Notes under the pieces: model-generated
What the model was told of the DNA's origin: nothing
Databases searched by the model: none
The model's input: the letters and a program-made list of their open reading frames with translations, nothing else
In this document: piece by piece, positions 38,501-50,759 of the stretch
How positions within the stretch are numbered: position 1 is the stretch's first letter
How the letters are laid out: each line of letters starts with the position of its first letter
Source: Obelidium mucronatum
Lineage: Eukaryota; Chytridiomycota; Chytridiomycetes; Chytridiales; Chytriomycetaceae
NCBI GenBank assembly: GCA_025765595.1
Contig: JAIVFH010000057.1
Location: 124,001 to 188,000, forward strand
Direction of reading: 5' to 3'
Length of the DNA: 64,000 nt
Translations under genes and position numbers: made by a program

Positions 38501-38804
38501 AAGACGCGGGTGGTCCATTGCCCCATTTTCCCTTACTATATACCATGAATAATATCCGTTAGAGGTTTGAAGGATGTTGCTTCTTGGAGAAGGAATACCT
38601 GGCGACATCATTTGTGACAGGTGCTGAAGAACCAGCATAGCCTCCTCGACCACCACCGCCGTAATTTCCGCCACCGTTATTATTATTTCCCCCGCGATAT
38701 CCTCCTCGCCCGCCTCCTCTCCCTCCACGGTAGGGTTGTTGCTGTTGGGGTTGGCCAGAACCGTTTCTGTTTCCGCCTCCGCTTCCGGTACCGCTACTCA
38801 TCAT
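35519..38804 (-). CDS. Ataxin-2/Pbp1 family RNA-binding protein
   Basis: Multi-exon gene; the last two exons are 36422-35766 and 35712-35519. The N-terminus is Gly/Arg/Asn-rich (PYRGGRGGGRGGYRGGNNNN). An Lsm-like domain follows (TKVTAVIKGNLQYEGILHTA) and then the LsmAD domain with EKWDQFATNESLFGVQTDF and FKRKEAEAARLAREIE, which is diagnostic of ataxin-2. Further on are NAYVPPGARA and a likely PAM2 motif (FNLAAVEFTPSF) for binding the MLLE domain of poly(A)-binding protein. The C-terminal third is Pro/Gln/Met-rich, with a (Q)n near 35640 and an acidic end. The role is in poly(A)-tail control, stress granules and mRNA stability. Introns have ordinary GT-AG ends. The long plus-strand frame across this region is its antisense. 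Confidence 0.87.
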
Positions 38805-38989
38805 GAAGCAATCAAACCAAAAAAGTTTACTAAAGAACTGCAAGAACAAGGCAAATGAGTGAACACCACTTGAAATCAACAAACACCAAAAACCTTTCAC
38901 AAATTAAGACGAAACCAACGACAAAGTTTCTTGGGAAATAAAAGCGCTGCGAGTGATAAAGAATCGCAGATCTAATTGTTTTGTTGTTG

Positions 38990-39380
38990 TTATTTTAATA
39001 GTTGCTTCTGTGAGCGTGGGTTTTGCTTGAAGGGTTGGCTGATATCTGCACCAAAGCCAAGCCAGTCCAGCTCCAGTGGCCACATCTCCAATCTCTCATT
39101 AAATACGAGTGCCTCTTGGATTAGATTCAGTCCTCAGTGCGCCTGGCTGAGTCCATCTTCAACATCATTGAAATGCCTCCAACGAGCTTCAGCACTTCTT
39201 CTGGCGTTCTTCCATTGTCTTCAACTCCATTGACCCATAGCATCGGATTCAGCCGGTTCTTTGAAATATGCGCACCTGCCAGTGACACTCAAGTTGATGG
39301 TCTTTGCGAAAAATTTCTTGCCAATGCTGTTATAATAAAATCAATGAACTTTGCTTTTATTGATACTGTCAAACCAGCTT
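38990..39380 (-). CDS. Doubtful coding segment between ataxin-2 and P4-ATPase
   Basis: Two minus-strand open stretches have coding-like composition: WVNGVEDNGRTPEEVLKLVG (around 39210) and LEMWPLELDWLGFGADISQP (around 39070), the latter running to a stop at 38990-38992. They are in different phases, with an in-frame TGA just upstream of the first and another between the two. There is no clear start and no recognised family. It could be the end of a decayed gene. Confidence 0.25.
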
Positions 39381-42300
39381 TCAATCCATAATTTTAGTGT
39401 ATGATGGAGGATTCAACCTTCGGTTCACTAACTTCATGACATACAGTGGTAAACTGCTCACCGCTGTTATCACCAGAACTTTCCAACAAAAGTTCCAAGT
39501 CAAGATGAACGTCATATCTTAATTTAAATTTAAAATCATTTTTTTTTAGTCTTCAATATTATGAGGAGGCAGAGGAGAGAAGGGAGATTACCAAAATCAG
39601 TCGTCAGCACCCACATGCTTGCAATATATACAACAACAGTCAGCAGCTCACTATACACCATCCATCGATGCCAAGTGTGGATTTCAAAAGCCACCATCAA
39701 AAGCTCATTGAAAATTAAAGAAGTGAAGGATATGGACACAATGTTCACAAATTCGTTTTCAAAGAGCATCAGACTGAGCAGCATAATCGCCCCGCCTTGA
39801 TAAACACTGATAGTTAACCACGTGAAAAAAGTGCGATAGGAAAGCGATCGACCCTATTTAACTTTTTTTAAGCCACGATAAATCACCATTAATGACATCC
39901 ACACCTTCCGCAGGTCTTTATAAAGTTCAGGATACAACAGCGCCATGTCTTCCGACAAGTCTCGATCAAGTACCAGAGAAAATACGGGAGCCATTGTAAA
40001 TGCGGTGGCATATCCCACCAACAATAAACCCTGGATGATGGATTTAAATGCCATTTTTTGAAAGCAATCAGCCGAACCTGATATAGCGGGATGGGCGCAT
40101 AGTAAAAGATTGCAGAAAAAACTGCTTGCATCACTGATATGATAAGGCCTCTATGGAAAACAAACTGGCTCAACTTTGCAGATCGCTTGTCTAAACCGAA
40201 AAGTCAGAACACATGGTATGCTTGAAAAAATAAATCTCACAGCTATTCCTTCCATGCCATAATAGCAATTTAGTTAAATAACTAAACTGTGTCACAGAAA
40301 AGTCTGCCGCCAAAGATGCCTGCTTTCCTTCTTTTCCAACAATTCCAACACCAACATCTGCGGCCTGGATCATACTGACATCATTTCCACCATCACCAAT
40401 TGCACAAACTCGCCCTTTTGTGGTTGAGGCACGAATTAAGTTTGTCATCTCAGCCTTTTGAGTTGGAGAACAGCGACAGCAAATGACCACAGACAATAGT
40501 AAGGCAGTTGATATAAATGCGGCTCGATGATGTGTAGTGAACGTATGCAGAGACTCTCCATCAATAATCAGCGCCAAATCAGTTCGATTCCTCAAAAGAT
40601 CCAATTCGTCCAAGGCTTGAATTGGGTCCGTCACTTATGGGTTGATAACAATGTCAGCTTAAAGATCACTTCCAGTGAGACCACCTTTCTAGTTACCTTT
40701 GGAAATAATATGAATTCCTTGATTCCTTGCAACAAGCTTACTGCTTACAGCAATACATTGAGCAGTTTCAATCTTATCACCAGTCAACATCCAAATCTTC
40801 AATCCAGCATTCCTCAAGAGCTCCAGAGTAATCTTGACATCATCCTGTAACTTATCTTCAACACCCGTCAATCCAAGTAACTCTAAATCCCGTTCGATTA
40901 ACTTCATGGCCCCTTTCACCTTGTCAACGCGGTTACTGGATACATCCACCATGGCAGCCATATACATCTTTGCAAAATGTGAGTATTCATCTTCAGTCAA
41001 CCTTCTTCGCGCGACAACCAGTGTACGGAGTCCTTCGCGAGCCATAGTTCCCGCATTCTTCGTCCAGCCAGTCGTTGTATCTGACAAGCGAAGACATGAC
41101 CCCGTCAGCGCCCTTCACAAGAAACCAAATCTCGTTTGTAACTTCGTCACGGACGATAATTCCCCATTCGCTTCGATTCACTTGTGAATGGAAAAGTTTG
41201 AAGGATTTTGAAGGATAGAGTCCGTGCTCGTGGGTGCGAATCTGATTGTTGAAATGGGTTCGCTGAATAGGAGGTTGGTGATACAAGTTGCTGGTGCAAC
41301 TGGGAGTGTTGGTTCCATTCATTCGTTACTGTTGGTAGATTGAATTGAGTCGAGTTCGAGTCGGATATGTGTCAATGAACGCTGCCGAAGTTGGAGACCA
41401 ACTTGAGCTGTCCATTTGACAATCGCCACTTCGTCCGGTGATGAAGCTTGGTACTCAACTTCTTTTCCATCGTCTGAAAAAACCGGAGTAACCTAATTTT
41501 CATGTTAAGTTTCTTTTTTAAAGCCAAAAAAAAACCTCCATCACTGAGCGAGAAACTTACATTGTGACATAATCCAAGCGCAAAAACAATATCCCTTACA
41601 CGAGTACCGATATCTCTACTTCGTGCACCAGCACCAGCAGCTGAGCTGTTACCCCCACTGGGAAGTGTATTGCCTGCAGTCAATCCACCTCGGACGACTC
41701 GTCGCACCTCCTCCATTCCTTCTTCACCGGCAAAGGCCATTGTTCCCATATGAAGCTTCTTCAATTCCATTTCATTTCTCGTCAAAGTTCCAGTTTTGTC
41801 GGTCAATAAATAACCAACTCGACCCAACTCCTCAGGAATTGTACTCGTTCTCACAATAGTTCCTTTGATGTCACTGTCACCCATAATTTGGTGCGAATAG
41901 ACAGTCTTTCCCATATCCAAATTCACGCGCAAAGAAATCGGGATAATTGAGCTGAAAAGGATCAGAAATCGGAACGCTGTGATGTACCACGTTCCCTTTA
42001 GACCATCCAGGAATACCAGCAGGAACGCAAGGAGCAGCGAAACGAATGCAAGAATTTTGGATAGTCGGTTGATTTCGAGGTCGAGTAGACCCACTTTGTT
42101 TGCAGGGAAGGATGTATTCATTACTGCACGGGTTTCACAACCAGTGTAAACGATGAATCCAACGGCGGTCCCAGACGCGAGAACTGTGTTGCTCCAAAGT
42201 GTGTTTTCGATTGTGAGAGGATCCGAATGATTCTACGAGTGGGTTATACTTAAAAATCGTACATTCAAGAAGGCGTTTACTACCCCATTCATATGAGTCG

Positions 42301-43614
42301 TGAAGTTTCCAAGAAAAGTGTGAATATCCTTTGTTGGCCTTTCGGCTTTCAAAAAAAAGGGGATCGTCAGGATACGGTAAAAGAATAAGAAATCTCGAAC
42401 CATAAACAGATGCATTTAAATCGAGGAGCGAATCGTTACTCGGCAGCCGCTGGCATGAGGGTACGGCAATTCTGCATTTCTCGGTAAAAAATAGTATAAA
42501 TAGTCTTGTGTCTGAAATACCTCATTTTCCAATCAGTTTCGCCATCAAGTTGATCTGTTCGAATAAAACACGCTCCACCATCTTCGGTGGTTCTCAAGAG
42601 AATGCAATCGGCAGGTACCTCAAAAAATACATAGAATGTCAATACGTTGCGAAATAATGAAGTCCCTCACCCTCTGATCTTTATGGATAATGACGAAGTC
42701 ACCAACACTCAAGTCTGCACTTCTGACCCATTCTGCATCACTTTCGCCGAGATTTTCATCACGGTTTAGGCATGAGAGCCGCTGATACATTGCCGAATTC
42801 GCTTCCGCATCACGCTTCATTCGTTCGTAATCATCAGCAGCCTCTTTCCCCAGGGTGACCAACAGAACAAAAACTAATGGCGCAACATAGGAAAACAAGA
42901 GACCGATTTTCAAGGCGGGTATGAACTGAGACAGTGCGATCAAGAGAAAGTACAGATTGAAAAAGAACTTGAACTTGAAACACATGCGAGAATGAGAATC
43001 AAGCCCATAACAGCAAAGAAAAAATAGAATAGCTTTTGAGACGATACCTGCTCATATAAAACCACCGGGAAGGAATGATATAATGTTGTACTTCTGATTT
43101 TTGACAATATTTGCTGGGTATTTCCGTTGTGTAATCTAGAACCACGACCAAACGATCAAATTCAGAGCAATATATAACTGAACGGAGAGTAGTAACGGTC
43201 GAGAGGAGATGACAGAATTCCATTTAACATGATACACATTCACTTCCACGTCACCCACTCCAAACCCACAAACAACACCCAAAGATGCATCCAATCAATG
43301 ATGACTGATAGAATTCGTACCCTTGTTGAGAGGAATCGTCCTGCCGCCTGTCGAAACTTTTTCGCGCCAAAGGCGTCTTTGACGGTGCGCCAGACTGAGA
43401 GCAGACTAAGCTTCCGGCGCGCCGGCTTTCGCAGCGTCCGGCGCTGCGCCGAGTCGGTCGAAGCGACGGACGGCGCCGGCGAAACGCAAGCGTCGCCCCT
43501 GTTTGTGGGCGACGTACTCCGGCGCCGAAACTGCGGCGTCGCCGGCTCCGCGGCGTCGGCGCCGTCGCCGTGGGAGAGCGGCGCGTACGGCCGCAGTGGC
43601 GTCAGCGGGATCAT
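39381..43614 (-). CDS. P4-type ATPase (phospholipid flippase), Neo1/ATP9 class
   Basis: Multi-exon gene. The start ATG at 43614 opens a GC-rich, disordered N-terminus. The final exon (39517-39381) encodes a conserved tail with [11 protein letters not shown]. The actuator-domain motif [12 protein letters not shown], the phosphorylation loop [23 protein letters not shown] with [12 protein letters not shown] in the nucleotide domain, and the hinge [19 protein letters not shown] are present. [12 protein letters not shown] replaces the usual glutamate of cation pumps, as in flippases. [20 protein letters not shown] and the overall pattern fit Neo1/ATP9, Golgi/endosomal flippases that act without a CDC50 partner. 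Two frame breaks lie at TGC codons (42466-42468, just before CQRLP, and 41054-41056 before MAREGLRT). Function: moving phosphatidylserine/ethanolamine to the cytosolic leaflet. Confidence 0.87.
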
Positions 43615-44785
43615 TCGCTGAGTCGAAGATTTGGTGTTGCGGTCAACAATATTTATGTGAATCAAACCACTCAAGAAAAGAGAACGCAATTATCAGCGCA
43701 ACTCGCTGGTCAAGTTTTCTTGTATTGTTTTATTATTAAAAAAAAAAGGGATCACGACACCACGAGCAACGCCTCCAAGTGCCAAACCCATCATTAAAAC
43801 TCCAAAAAGACGTAAAAAGAAGCCGACCCAAATAAAAATAATGAAAGACGATAACATAACAGATACTGTTTCTCAACCTGCACAGATGTGTGAAAGTTAA
43901 TAAACTGGAATGCCATGTTCTTAAAAAAAGACTACGAACCAGGAACTTGCTGCTACTAAAATGTCGTTCCTCTTAATATTATCCTGACGCGATCTCAAAG
44001 ACAGATGAATGGATCCTTTGATAGTTGACTTGAGAGAATCTAAAAAAAAATACGTCAATGGAACGATCAAAGGCATCAAGGGAATACTAAACTAATATAT
44101 CGCTCACTTTTTCACTCGATAACGGGCCATCTAATTCGCGGCAATATTTGTTTGGCGATCATTGCATCCCTCGGCTGTTTGGACAGTAAGAATGGATCGT
44201 TAGAAAATGCCCACATTACGGTGATACACCTTCAATAAAATACTTTCACCAGTGGGGATGTGGTATTGAGACTGAGCTACTTCTAAAAGAAAAACATGAG
44301 TAGCAGTATATGACAAGTCATATCCTGGATACTTAGCTGAAAAACTTGTTGAATATCGCTACCTCTTCCTTAAGAACGCCACCTAAATCACGACAACATT
44401 GTTAGCGATCGCTGCCATCCCTTTTAACCGTTACAGTAAGAATGGATCGTTAGTAAATGCCCCTGAACCCACATACAAACACCCCACTCAATATTTTTGG
44501 TATTTTTGTCTTATTTTAATTTTTTTGGTATTTTTTTGAAGTTTTTTGATGGTGATGGCTGGGTTATTGTAGGTGACGTTGGATGAATTCACTTGGCTGC
44601 CAATCGAGCAGATCGTCGCGGTTCCTTCATTGCGGCAATTCGCTTGCTTCGTCGGACTGGAACTTTACAGCGCTTTACCAACTGGCTTGGGGACAGCAGC
44701 AGCAGCAGGAATACTAGCAGCGACATTCACAGTAACTGGGACACAAGCAGCGGCGATGACTGGGCAAATGAGGTTAGCTCTACCG
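43615..44785. other. Upstream region of the P4-ATPase, mostly non-coding
   Basis: AT-rich sequence with the repeat pair described at 44098-44462. A plus-strand frame at 44573-44884 (about 100 residues) overlaps a minus-strand open frame of similar quality; neither has recognisable homology, so no gene is called. Confidence 0.4.
44098..44462. repeat. Two diverged direct copies of a ~115-bp non-coding unit
   Basis: Segments at about 44098-44218 and 44350-44462 share order and sequence: TATCGCTxxxTCTT-type start, CGGCAATATT/CGACAACATT, GCGATC-x-TTGCATCCC/GCTGCCATCCC, and an almost exact ACAGTAAGAATGGATCGTTA followed by AAATGCCC. The period is about 248 bp. There is no coding frame. They may be regulatory repeats or a small RNA family. 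Confidence 0.6.
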
Positions 44786-45800
44786 TTACCTACTTCTTAC
44801 TTTTACAATCACTGCAATTGGAATGACTTTAATAATCTCCAAGGAGGTATCAGCGGGACAGTCAGAACAGTGAAGCATGGATAGACAAGAAGGCACGGTA
44901 ATCAATTTGGCACGACGGAGGTAGTGGGAGTAATGTTGTTGGTATTTTTCGTGATGAGGATGGATAGCGCCCGCAAGGCCACGTAGATGGAGAGCTGAAT
45001 CCACAACCCGTTGAAGAAACTTGTTATGCCGGATCTTACGTTCTGGAATCACAGGAACCATATAAAGGATTGACCTTCCCACCAAAGCCAAACATGGGAG
45101 TGAATTCTTTAATGACGCGTGACGGGACTGGACCTGCTGCGCGGCGTAACCGCAGACTGGCGCGCTTCCGGTGGATGTCACTGGTCCTGAGCTCCTCGAT
45201 CGAGATGGCAGGATACGTGGTCTGGGTTGATGGCGATGGTTCCATCGGGTTGGCATTGGAACCGTGGCACATGCGGGCGGATTGTAGGTGAAATAGTCGG
45301 GATTATAGTCGGGATTGGGTTTCGAAACAACAGGCGGCGGTACAAACGAAGGTTTCATTGCAGAAGCAGCCCACATAGCCAATGAAAGTCTGTTCCTAAT
45401 ACTGGACCACAGGGCCTTGTACTACTGGGACTGGTACGACTACTGGTGCAATTACTACTTTCAGGAATACATTCGGGCACTTTAAGGTTCTGGGAGCGGT
45501 GGCATTGGACGATAGAATCGAAGAGGTCCGAAGATAGAAGCCGCTTGACGACGGGCCACTAAATGGGGAACAAAGACTTCTTCGTCAGTACAGCCAAACA
45601 CTGCTCACCTGAGACAGAGGAGACGGCACAGGACGAAACGTAAGGCAGCGAGGTCCGTTTCGTCGAGGCTTCTTCCAGCCGCTGTTTGATGAAGCCCATC
45701 CACTCGGCTGTTGTGTTTGATGTTGTTGTTGGTTGTTCGTTGGGTTCGTTGGGTTCACTGGGGGCACGGAGGCAATCATGTTCAAGTTTAAGTTGTTCAT
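44786..45800 (-). CDS. Doubtful Asn/Gln/Pro-rich protein
   Basis: An ATG at 45800 starts an Asn/Gln/Thr-rich segment (MNNLNLNMIASVPPVNPTNP) ending with KKPRRNGPRCLTF at a plausible donor (CAG/GTGAGC). Further exons seem to follow, including a Pro-rich part (PSFVPPPVVSKPNPDYNPDY) and a His/Leu-rich part (VVDSALHLRGLAGAIHPHHE). The parts are in different phases and need shifts or unseen introns. No family was recognised. Confidence 0.3.
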
Positions 45801-46379
45801 AATGGGGAGGAGAAAACGGGGGGAATGGGCGGGGTTAAGTACTTTTTTGTTGTTGTTGTCCGAATTGTCAGTTTCTCTTTGTTTTGACTAGGAGGAAAAA
45901 AAAAGCTGAGACCACAACTTCAGCGAATATCGGAGCTACGATATCGAGAGTTTTCTAGAACAGGCCTAACAAAGGAACTGCGGTTCGATCGGAGCTAGTC
46001 TTGGTTTTCCTGGACGTCTGTGGCATGAGATAGCGTTGATTGTGGCCATTTTGTGTCGTCGGAGTTTGAAATCGAATAAACGCAATCCATTGATCTAATA
46101 TCCAAAGCACCCCTGATCACATATTTGGTACTGATGCATTTGTGGATCTGACACTTTTTCTACCCCCCTAAAACAGAGTATTTCGATTCCAGAGCCGACG
46201 CGTTTTCTTGACCATCATATCTCGTATTTTAATACCAGTTTTTAGTTGAGCAGAACAGGTCTCATTATATTTTAATTTACGAATAGATTGCTCTTATCTG
46301 AAGCGATCTTTCACTCTTTGTTGTCGCTTTTATTAATATTAGGATCATAATGTTCAACAAGTTATGAGGTTATCCTGCA
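45801..46379. other. Intergenic, no feature recognised
   Basis: It contains an A-run near 45895-45905 and otherwise unremarkable sequence between the start of the doubtful gene and the end of the MFS gene. No RNA gene or repeat was seen. Confidence 0.4.
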
Positions 46380-48404
46380 TTAGTCACTGACTGATTGTCT
46401 TGGCTTTCTCTGCCAAATGAATGGCACGCAAAAGAGAATCAACACCATAAACCCAAGTTGACTCAACGTCGCAGCCTTAAACCCTTCGTTAAATGCGCCC
46501 GTTAATTCCACTCTCGCAGCCAAAAACTCTTGTTCTCTCGAAGGAAACTTGGAGGCAAGCTTGGCCAACAGTTTCGAGACAGTCATGTATTGCTGATAAT
46601 CAACTTCAATTCCCATCCCAGAAAGGGTTTCAGTCATTTTTTGTAAGACTGGGTTGGTATGCGCTTTGGCTAGCAGAATGTTGTCCAATATCGCACCAGT
46701 CGTCGAAACGGCCATTGTTCTATGAAAAAGCCAATCTCAGCATTCTTTTCCTACAGATGCAAAATAAATATCTTACCCCCCAACATAGACAATACTGGCC
46801 GCCAATCCCGTACTGACGAAAAGTAAATGAGGTTCTACTGTATTTTGAAGTGCAGAAACGCGAAGTTGCATGATCGGTTCCGCAGCCAATTCCGAGGAGA
46901 AGTAACGCAACAATTACGATAGGAAAGAGCCTGAATCCACGGTCAAGAAGGCAGTTAGAAATCATGCCTACACCCCAAAGCACTGGACCGATAATAAAAA
47001 AGGAACCATAATGTCCTGTTGTTGTTTAAGGATTATTTCCGCTGAATTATGGCCTGATATGCAGTGGGTATCATTACCAGTTCTTGAAAACAGGGCTCCA
47101 CTAACAACCGTCAACAAAATGAATCCAATCACCATCGGATACGTTCGGATTCCAGATTCAATAGCTGAATCCCCAAACGTAAATTGGAAGAACAGAGCAT
47201 TATAATAGAGACCGGAGAACAAGGCAGCACCAATACAGAATGAGATAAAAATGAACGCAAGAATACTGCTATCAACAAATACTTGTCTTGGAATCAACGG
47301 GTTCTTGATGACATTCATTTCGAGATGGACAAACGCAATCATTATCGCGATGAATCCCACCATCATAGCAATGCTCTGAATACTGTCCCATCTCCATTGG
47401 TTTCCACCGAGTTGTAAAGGAGTGTCGATTAGCACCATGGCTACAAGGAGCATCGCAGATCCCAAAAAGTCAATTTCTTGGAGGCGGCTAGGCAACCGAT
47501 GCCTCCGATTTCGGTGGATAACGCAGAAATGCAATGCATACAATGATTGCAAAGAATCCAATTGGAATATTAATATAGAAACACCTGGTTTTGGACAATA
47601 TATTTAATATCAATGACATTCGTTAGGTTGATTCATACCATCTCCACGATATATGGTCTGTAAGAACACCGCCAATTCACAGGCCCCAGCAAGAAGGCTA
47701 GTCCGTACGCCATACCAAGGATTCCCAGATATTTTCCTTTGAATAAAACTGTTACAAACAGCGTATATCTCGTCAACAAAAGCACCAACCCACCTCGCTC
47801 CTTCGCAGTGCAAATCTCTGATACAATAATGTTGACCAAAGTTGCCATTCCACCTGCCCCAAATCCGGTTATAACTCTTCCAAGAATCAACATCAACATT
47901 GATTGTGAAATAGCACTCATCAACGACCCGATTTCGAACAAAACCAACGCAAACACGAGAATCCATTTACAGCCAAAGAGATGCGCCAGTTTTCCAAAAA
48001 CCTGGAGTTTATTGTGATTGATATATTGAGTCCATAAATTTAATGTAAAATCACCCAGTTTGTGGCTGGTTGTCCAGCCACAAAAACATAGACACACTTA
48101 CAATTCCAACAGGAGCTGCAGCAAGCGTATAGGCACTGCCGACCCACGGAAGGAGTTCTTGGTGCCCCAAGTCTGTAAAGATCTCTTGCAGCGCTGGACC
48201 GACGATCGAGGTGTCAAGAGGTGCAACAAACATAGCAAGGAAGAGGGAGAAGAAGACAAGAGCGAATTCGATGCGGGACAAGGACACGGCTGGTTTATCA
48301 GCTTCGCCGTCATCTTCAATGTCAGCGAGAGCAGGCGTTGCTGATTTGCTGATGCCAATTGTGGGTTCAAGTTTGGGTTCAATTGGTATGATTTTTGCCA
48401 CCAT
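46380..48404 (-). CDS. MFS transporter, DHA2 (14-TM) drug:H+ antiporter-like, copy A
   Basis: The start ATG at 48404 precedes a ~45-residue acidic N-terminus and the first helix (FALVFFSLFLAMFVAPLDTS). LDTSIV(G)PALQEI and WVGSAYTLAAAPVG are characteristic of the DHA2 group, with GRVITGFGAGGM on the motif-C/A side. Helices continue to VPFIWQRKP at the C-terminus. It is expected to export drugs or metabolites at the plasma or vacuolar membrane using the proton gradient. A lumenal helix-loop (EVDYQQYMTVSKLL...) lies before the last helix. It is a tandem paralogue of the next gene upstream. Two frame breaks: TGG at 47672-47674, where copy B has the intact VVGGILTDHISW, and TGC at 46882-46884 before MQLRVSALQ. 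Confidence 0.82.
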
Positions 48405-48448
48405 TTTAATTATAAACTTATTTATTAATTAAGTCCTTATCGCATTGA

Positions 48449-50346
48449 TTAAGCCTTGTCCGAGCCTCTTTTTTGCCAAATAAATGGCACAAGGAATAGA
48501 ATAAACAACACAAAGGCAAGAAGACTCAATGTTGCCGCCTTAAACCCTTCATTAAAGGCCAGAATCAATTCCCCCTTCGCCGCCAAGAATTCTTCCCTCT
48601 GATCTGGAAACTTGACGGCATATTCACTCAGTATCTCAGAAACCGCCAGGTATTGTTGGAAATCAATATCGACACCCAAAGCCTTCAGCTTTTCTTCCAT
48701 ATTCAACAGCGTAGCGCTTGTACTAGGTCTTGGATCTAATTAAATTATCGAGAATCGCACCGGTGGTCGATACTGCCATGGTCCTTGTGGCAGCATACTT
48801 TAACAACAACATCATGCAAAAATCAAGACTCACCCTCCCATATAGAGAACACTTGCGGTCAATCCGGTTCCTACAGACAACAATTCGGGAGGAACTGTAC
48901 TTTGCAACGCAGACACACGCAGTTGTAAAATACAACCAACACCAATCCCCATCAGCAGCATTGCAAAAATCGACTGAGCGGAGCTGGAATCAGATTTCAA
49001 AAATGCAGTCAAGATAATACCGCCAGCCCAAATGATTGGCCCAACAATGAAAAAGAGTCCATAATGGCCTGTGGTTTGGAGGTTAAAAATCGAAGAGAAT
49101 CACAACAAGGTTGTTTTACCACTTCTTGAAAACAGAGCCCCAGAGACAATTGAAAACATTATGAAGGCCAAGACCATCGGATATGTCCTCACACCAGATT
49201 TAACAGCAGAGTCTCCGAACACAACTTGGAAAAACAAAGCATTGTAATACACACCGCTAAACATTCCTGCCCCAATAGCAAACGAAATCAAGCTAAATGC
49301 CACTATGGTCTTGTTCAGAAACACTTCGCGGGGGACTAATGGATTCTTGATTACATTCATTTCGAGGTAGACAAAAGCGGCAGCTAGCGCCAGAAAGACT
49401 GCAAACAGAGCGATTGTCTGGGGAGAATTCCATTTCCATTGATTTCCACCAAGTTGCAATGGTGTGTCAATGCAAATCATGGCTATAAACAAAATAGTTG
49501 CCCCCAAGAAATCAATCTGCTTCAGTTGGGAGCCAATAGACGGACCAGATTTGGGAGGATAACGAAGAAACGCAACGCAAACAATTATGGCGAAGACGCC
49601 AATGGGAATATTGATGTAGAAACACCATCGCCAGGAAATATGGTCTGTGAGAATGCCGCCGACGACAGGACCAAGCAAGAACGCTAATCCATATGCGACG
49701 CCAAGAATACCAAGGTATTTTCCTTTTTTGGGTATGTTTGTGATCAGATTGTGTGTGTGTTTGCGACAGTAAAATAATGACACACCTCTTTCGTTCACAG
49801 AGCAGATTTCGGTGATAATAATATTAATCGCAGTTCCCATTCCTCCTCCACCTAATCCAGTGATGACCCTTCCTATAATCAGCAAGACCATAGACTCAGA
49901 CACAGCACTGATTAGTGAGCCAACTTCGAAAATAAGCAAGGCAAACACAAGGGTCCATTTGCATCCAAACACTTGAACAAGTTTTCCAAAAACCTGAACG
50001 GAAAATGGATGGGCTGTCAATAACAATAAGGTTTTTAGGCTTGATGTTCCTCACAATGCCAACTGGAGCAGCAGCCAGAGTGTAGGCACTGCCAACCCAA
50101 GGAAGCAGCTCTTGGTGTCCCAAGGTCTGTGAAGATTGCCTCCAAAGCGGGACTGACAATGGATGTGTCCAGAGGAACCACAAGCATAGCGAGAAAGAGA
50201 CCAAAGAAGACGAGAATGAATTCAACGCGGCTCAAAACAATAAGAGGCGCATTGCTGTCCTCGAGTTTATCGGTTTCAGTAATGTCAAAAGCAGCTGCTG
50301 GGTCTGTTGACGCGATCAGAAAACGTGGATCACTTTCGTCAGCCAT
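48449..50346 (-). CDS. MFS transporter, DHA2 (14-TM) drug:H+ antiporter-like, copy B
   Basis: Same orientation and exon plan as copy A, whose ATG lies 44 bp downstream of this stop. The ATG at 50346 opens MADESDPRFLIAST; first helix FILVFFGLFLAMLVVPLDTS; then GRVITGLGGGGMGTAIN, VVGGILTDHISWRWCFYINI, GGNQWKWNSPQ, and a final VPFIWQKRGSDKA. The pair arose by tandem duplication; the extramembrane C-terminal helix region (LGVDIDFQQYLAVSEIL) is conserved between them. One apparent extra G near 50119-50121 breaks the frame between IFTDLG and HQELLPW. The substrate is unknown. Confidence 0.83.
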
Positions 50347-50759
50347 GATTTTTTCACTTACGCCCTTCTCGGCGTCCTCAGCTTCTAATAGTGCAGTGGC
50401 GTAAATTTGAAAAAGGCTTGTGGGATCTATTTGATGCGTTCTGAGTTCAAAATATCGATTGGATTATCGTGCCAAACTTCGTAAGAGCAATCGGGGTTTC
50501 GCAATGATCATTCCACTTGTACCCTCACGAAATGGGCAAATGATACACATTCGATATTCTGAGGAGTGAGGGACAAATCACCTCTAATAAGCTTGGAATA
50601 AACACTTGAAACTTTAATTCAAATCCCTCGTTTTTTTGTTCGAAACTCCAAAGACCAACAACCCACAGGCGAAGTAAGCACTTTCAACTCAGCACCAACT
50701 ACCGCTCTTCTGACCAACTGATTTCTTTGTCTGTAAATGTGATATATAAGCAGAGTAAA
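50347..50759. other. Divergent promoter region between MFS copy B and CRM1
   Basis: About 410 bp between opposite-strand starts. AT-rich, with a T-run at 50630-50640 and GATATATAAG 20 bp upstream of the CRM1 ATG, which could act as a TATA-like element. No gene was seen. Confidence 0.4.
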
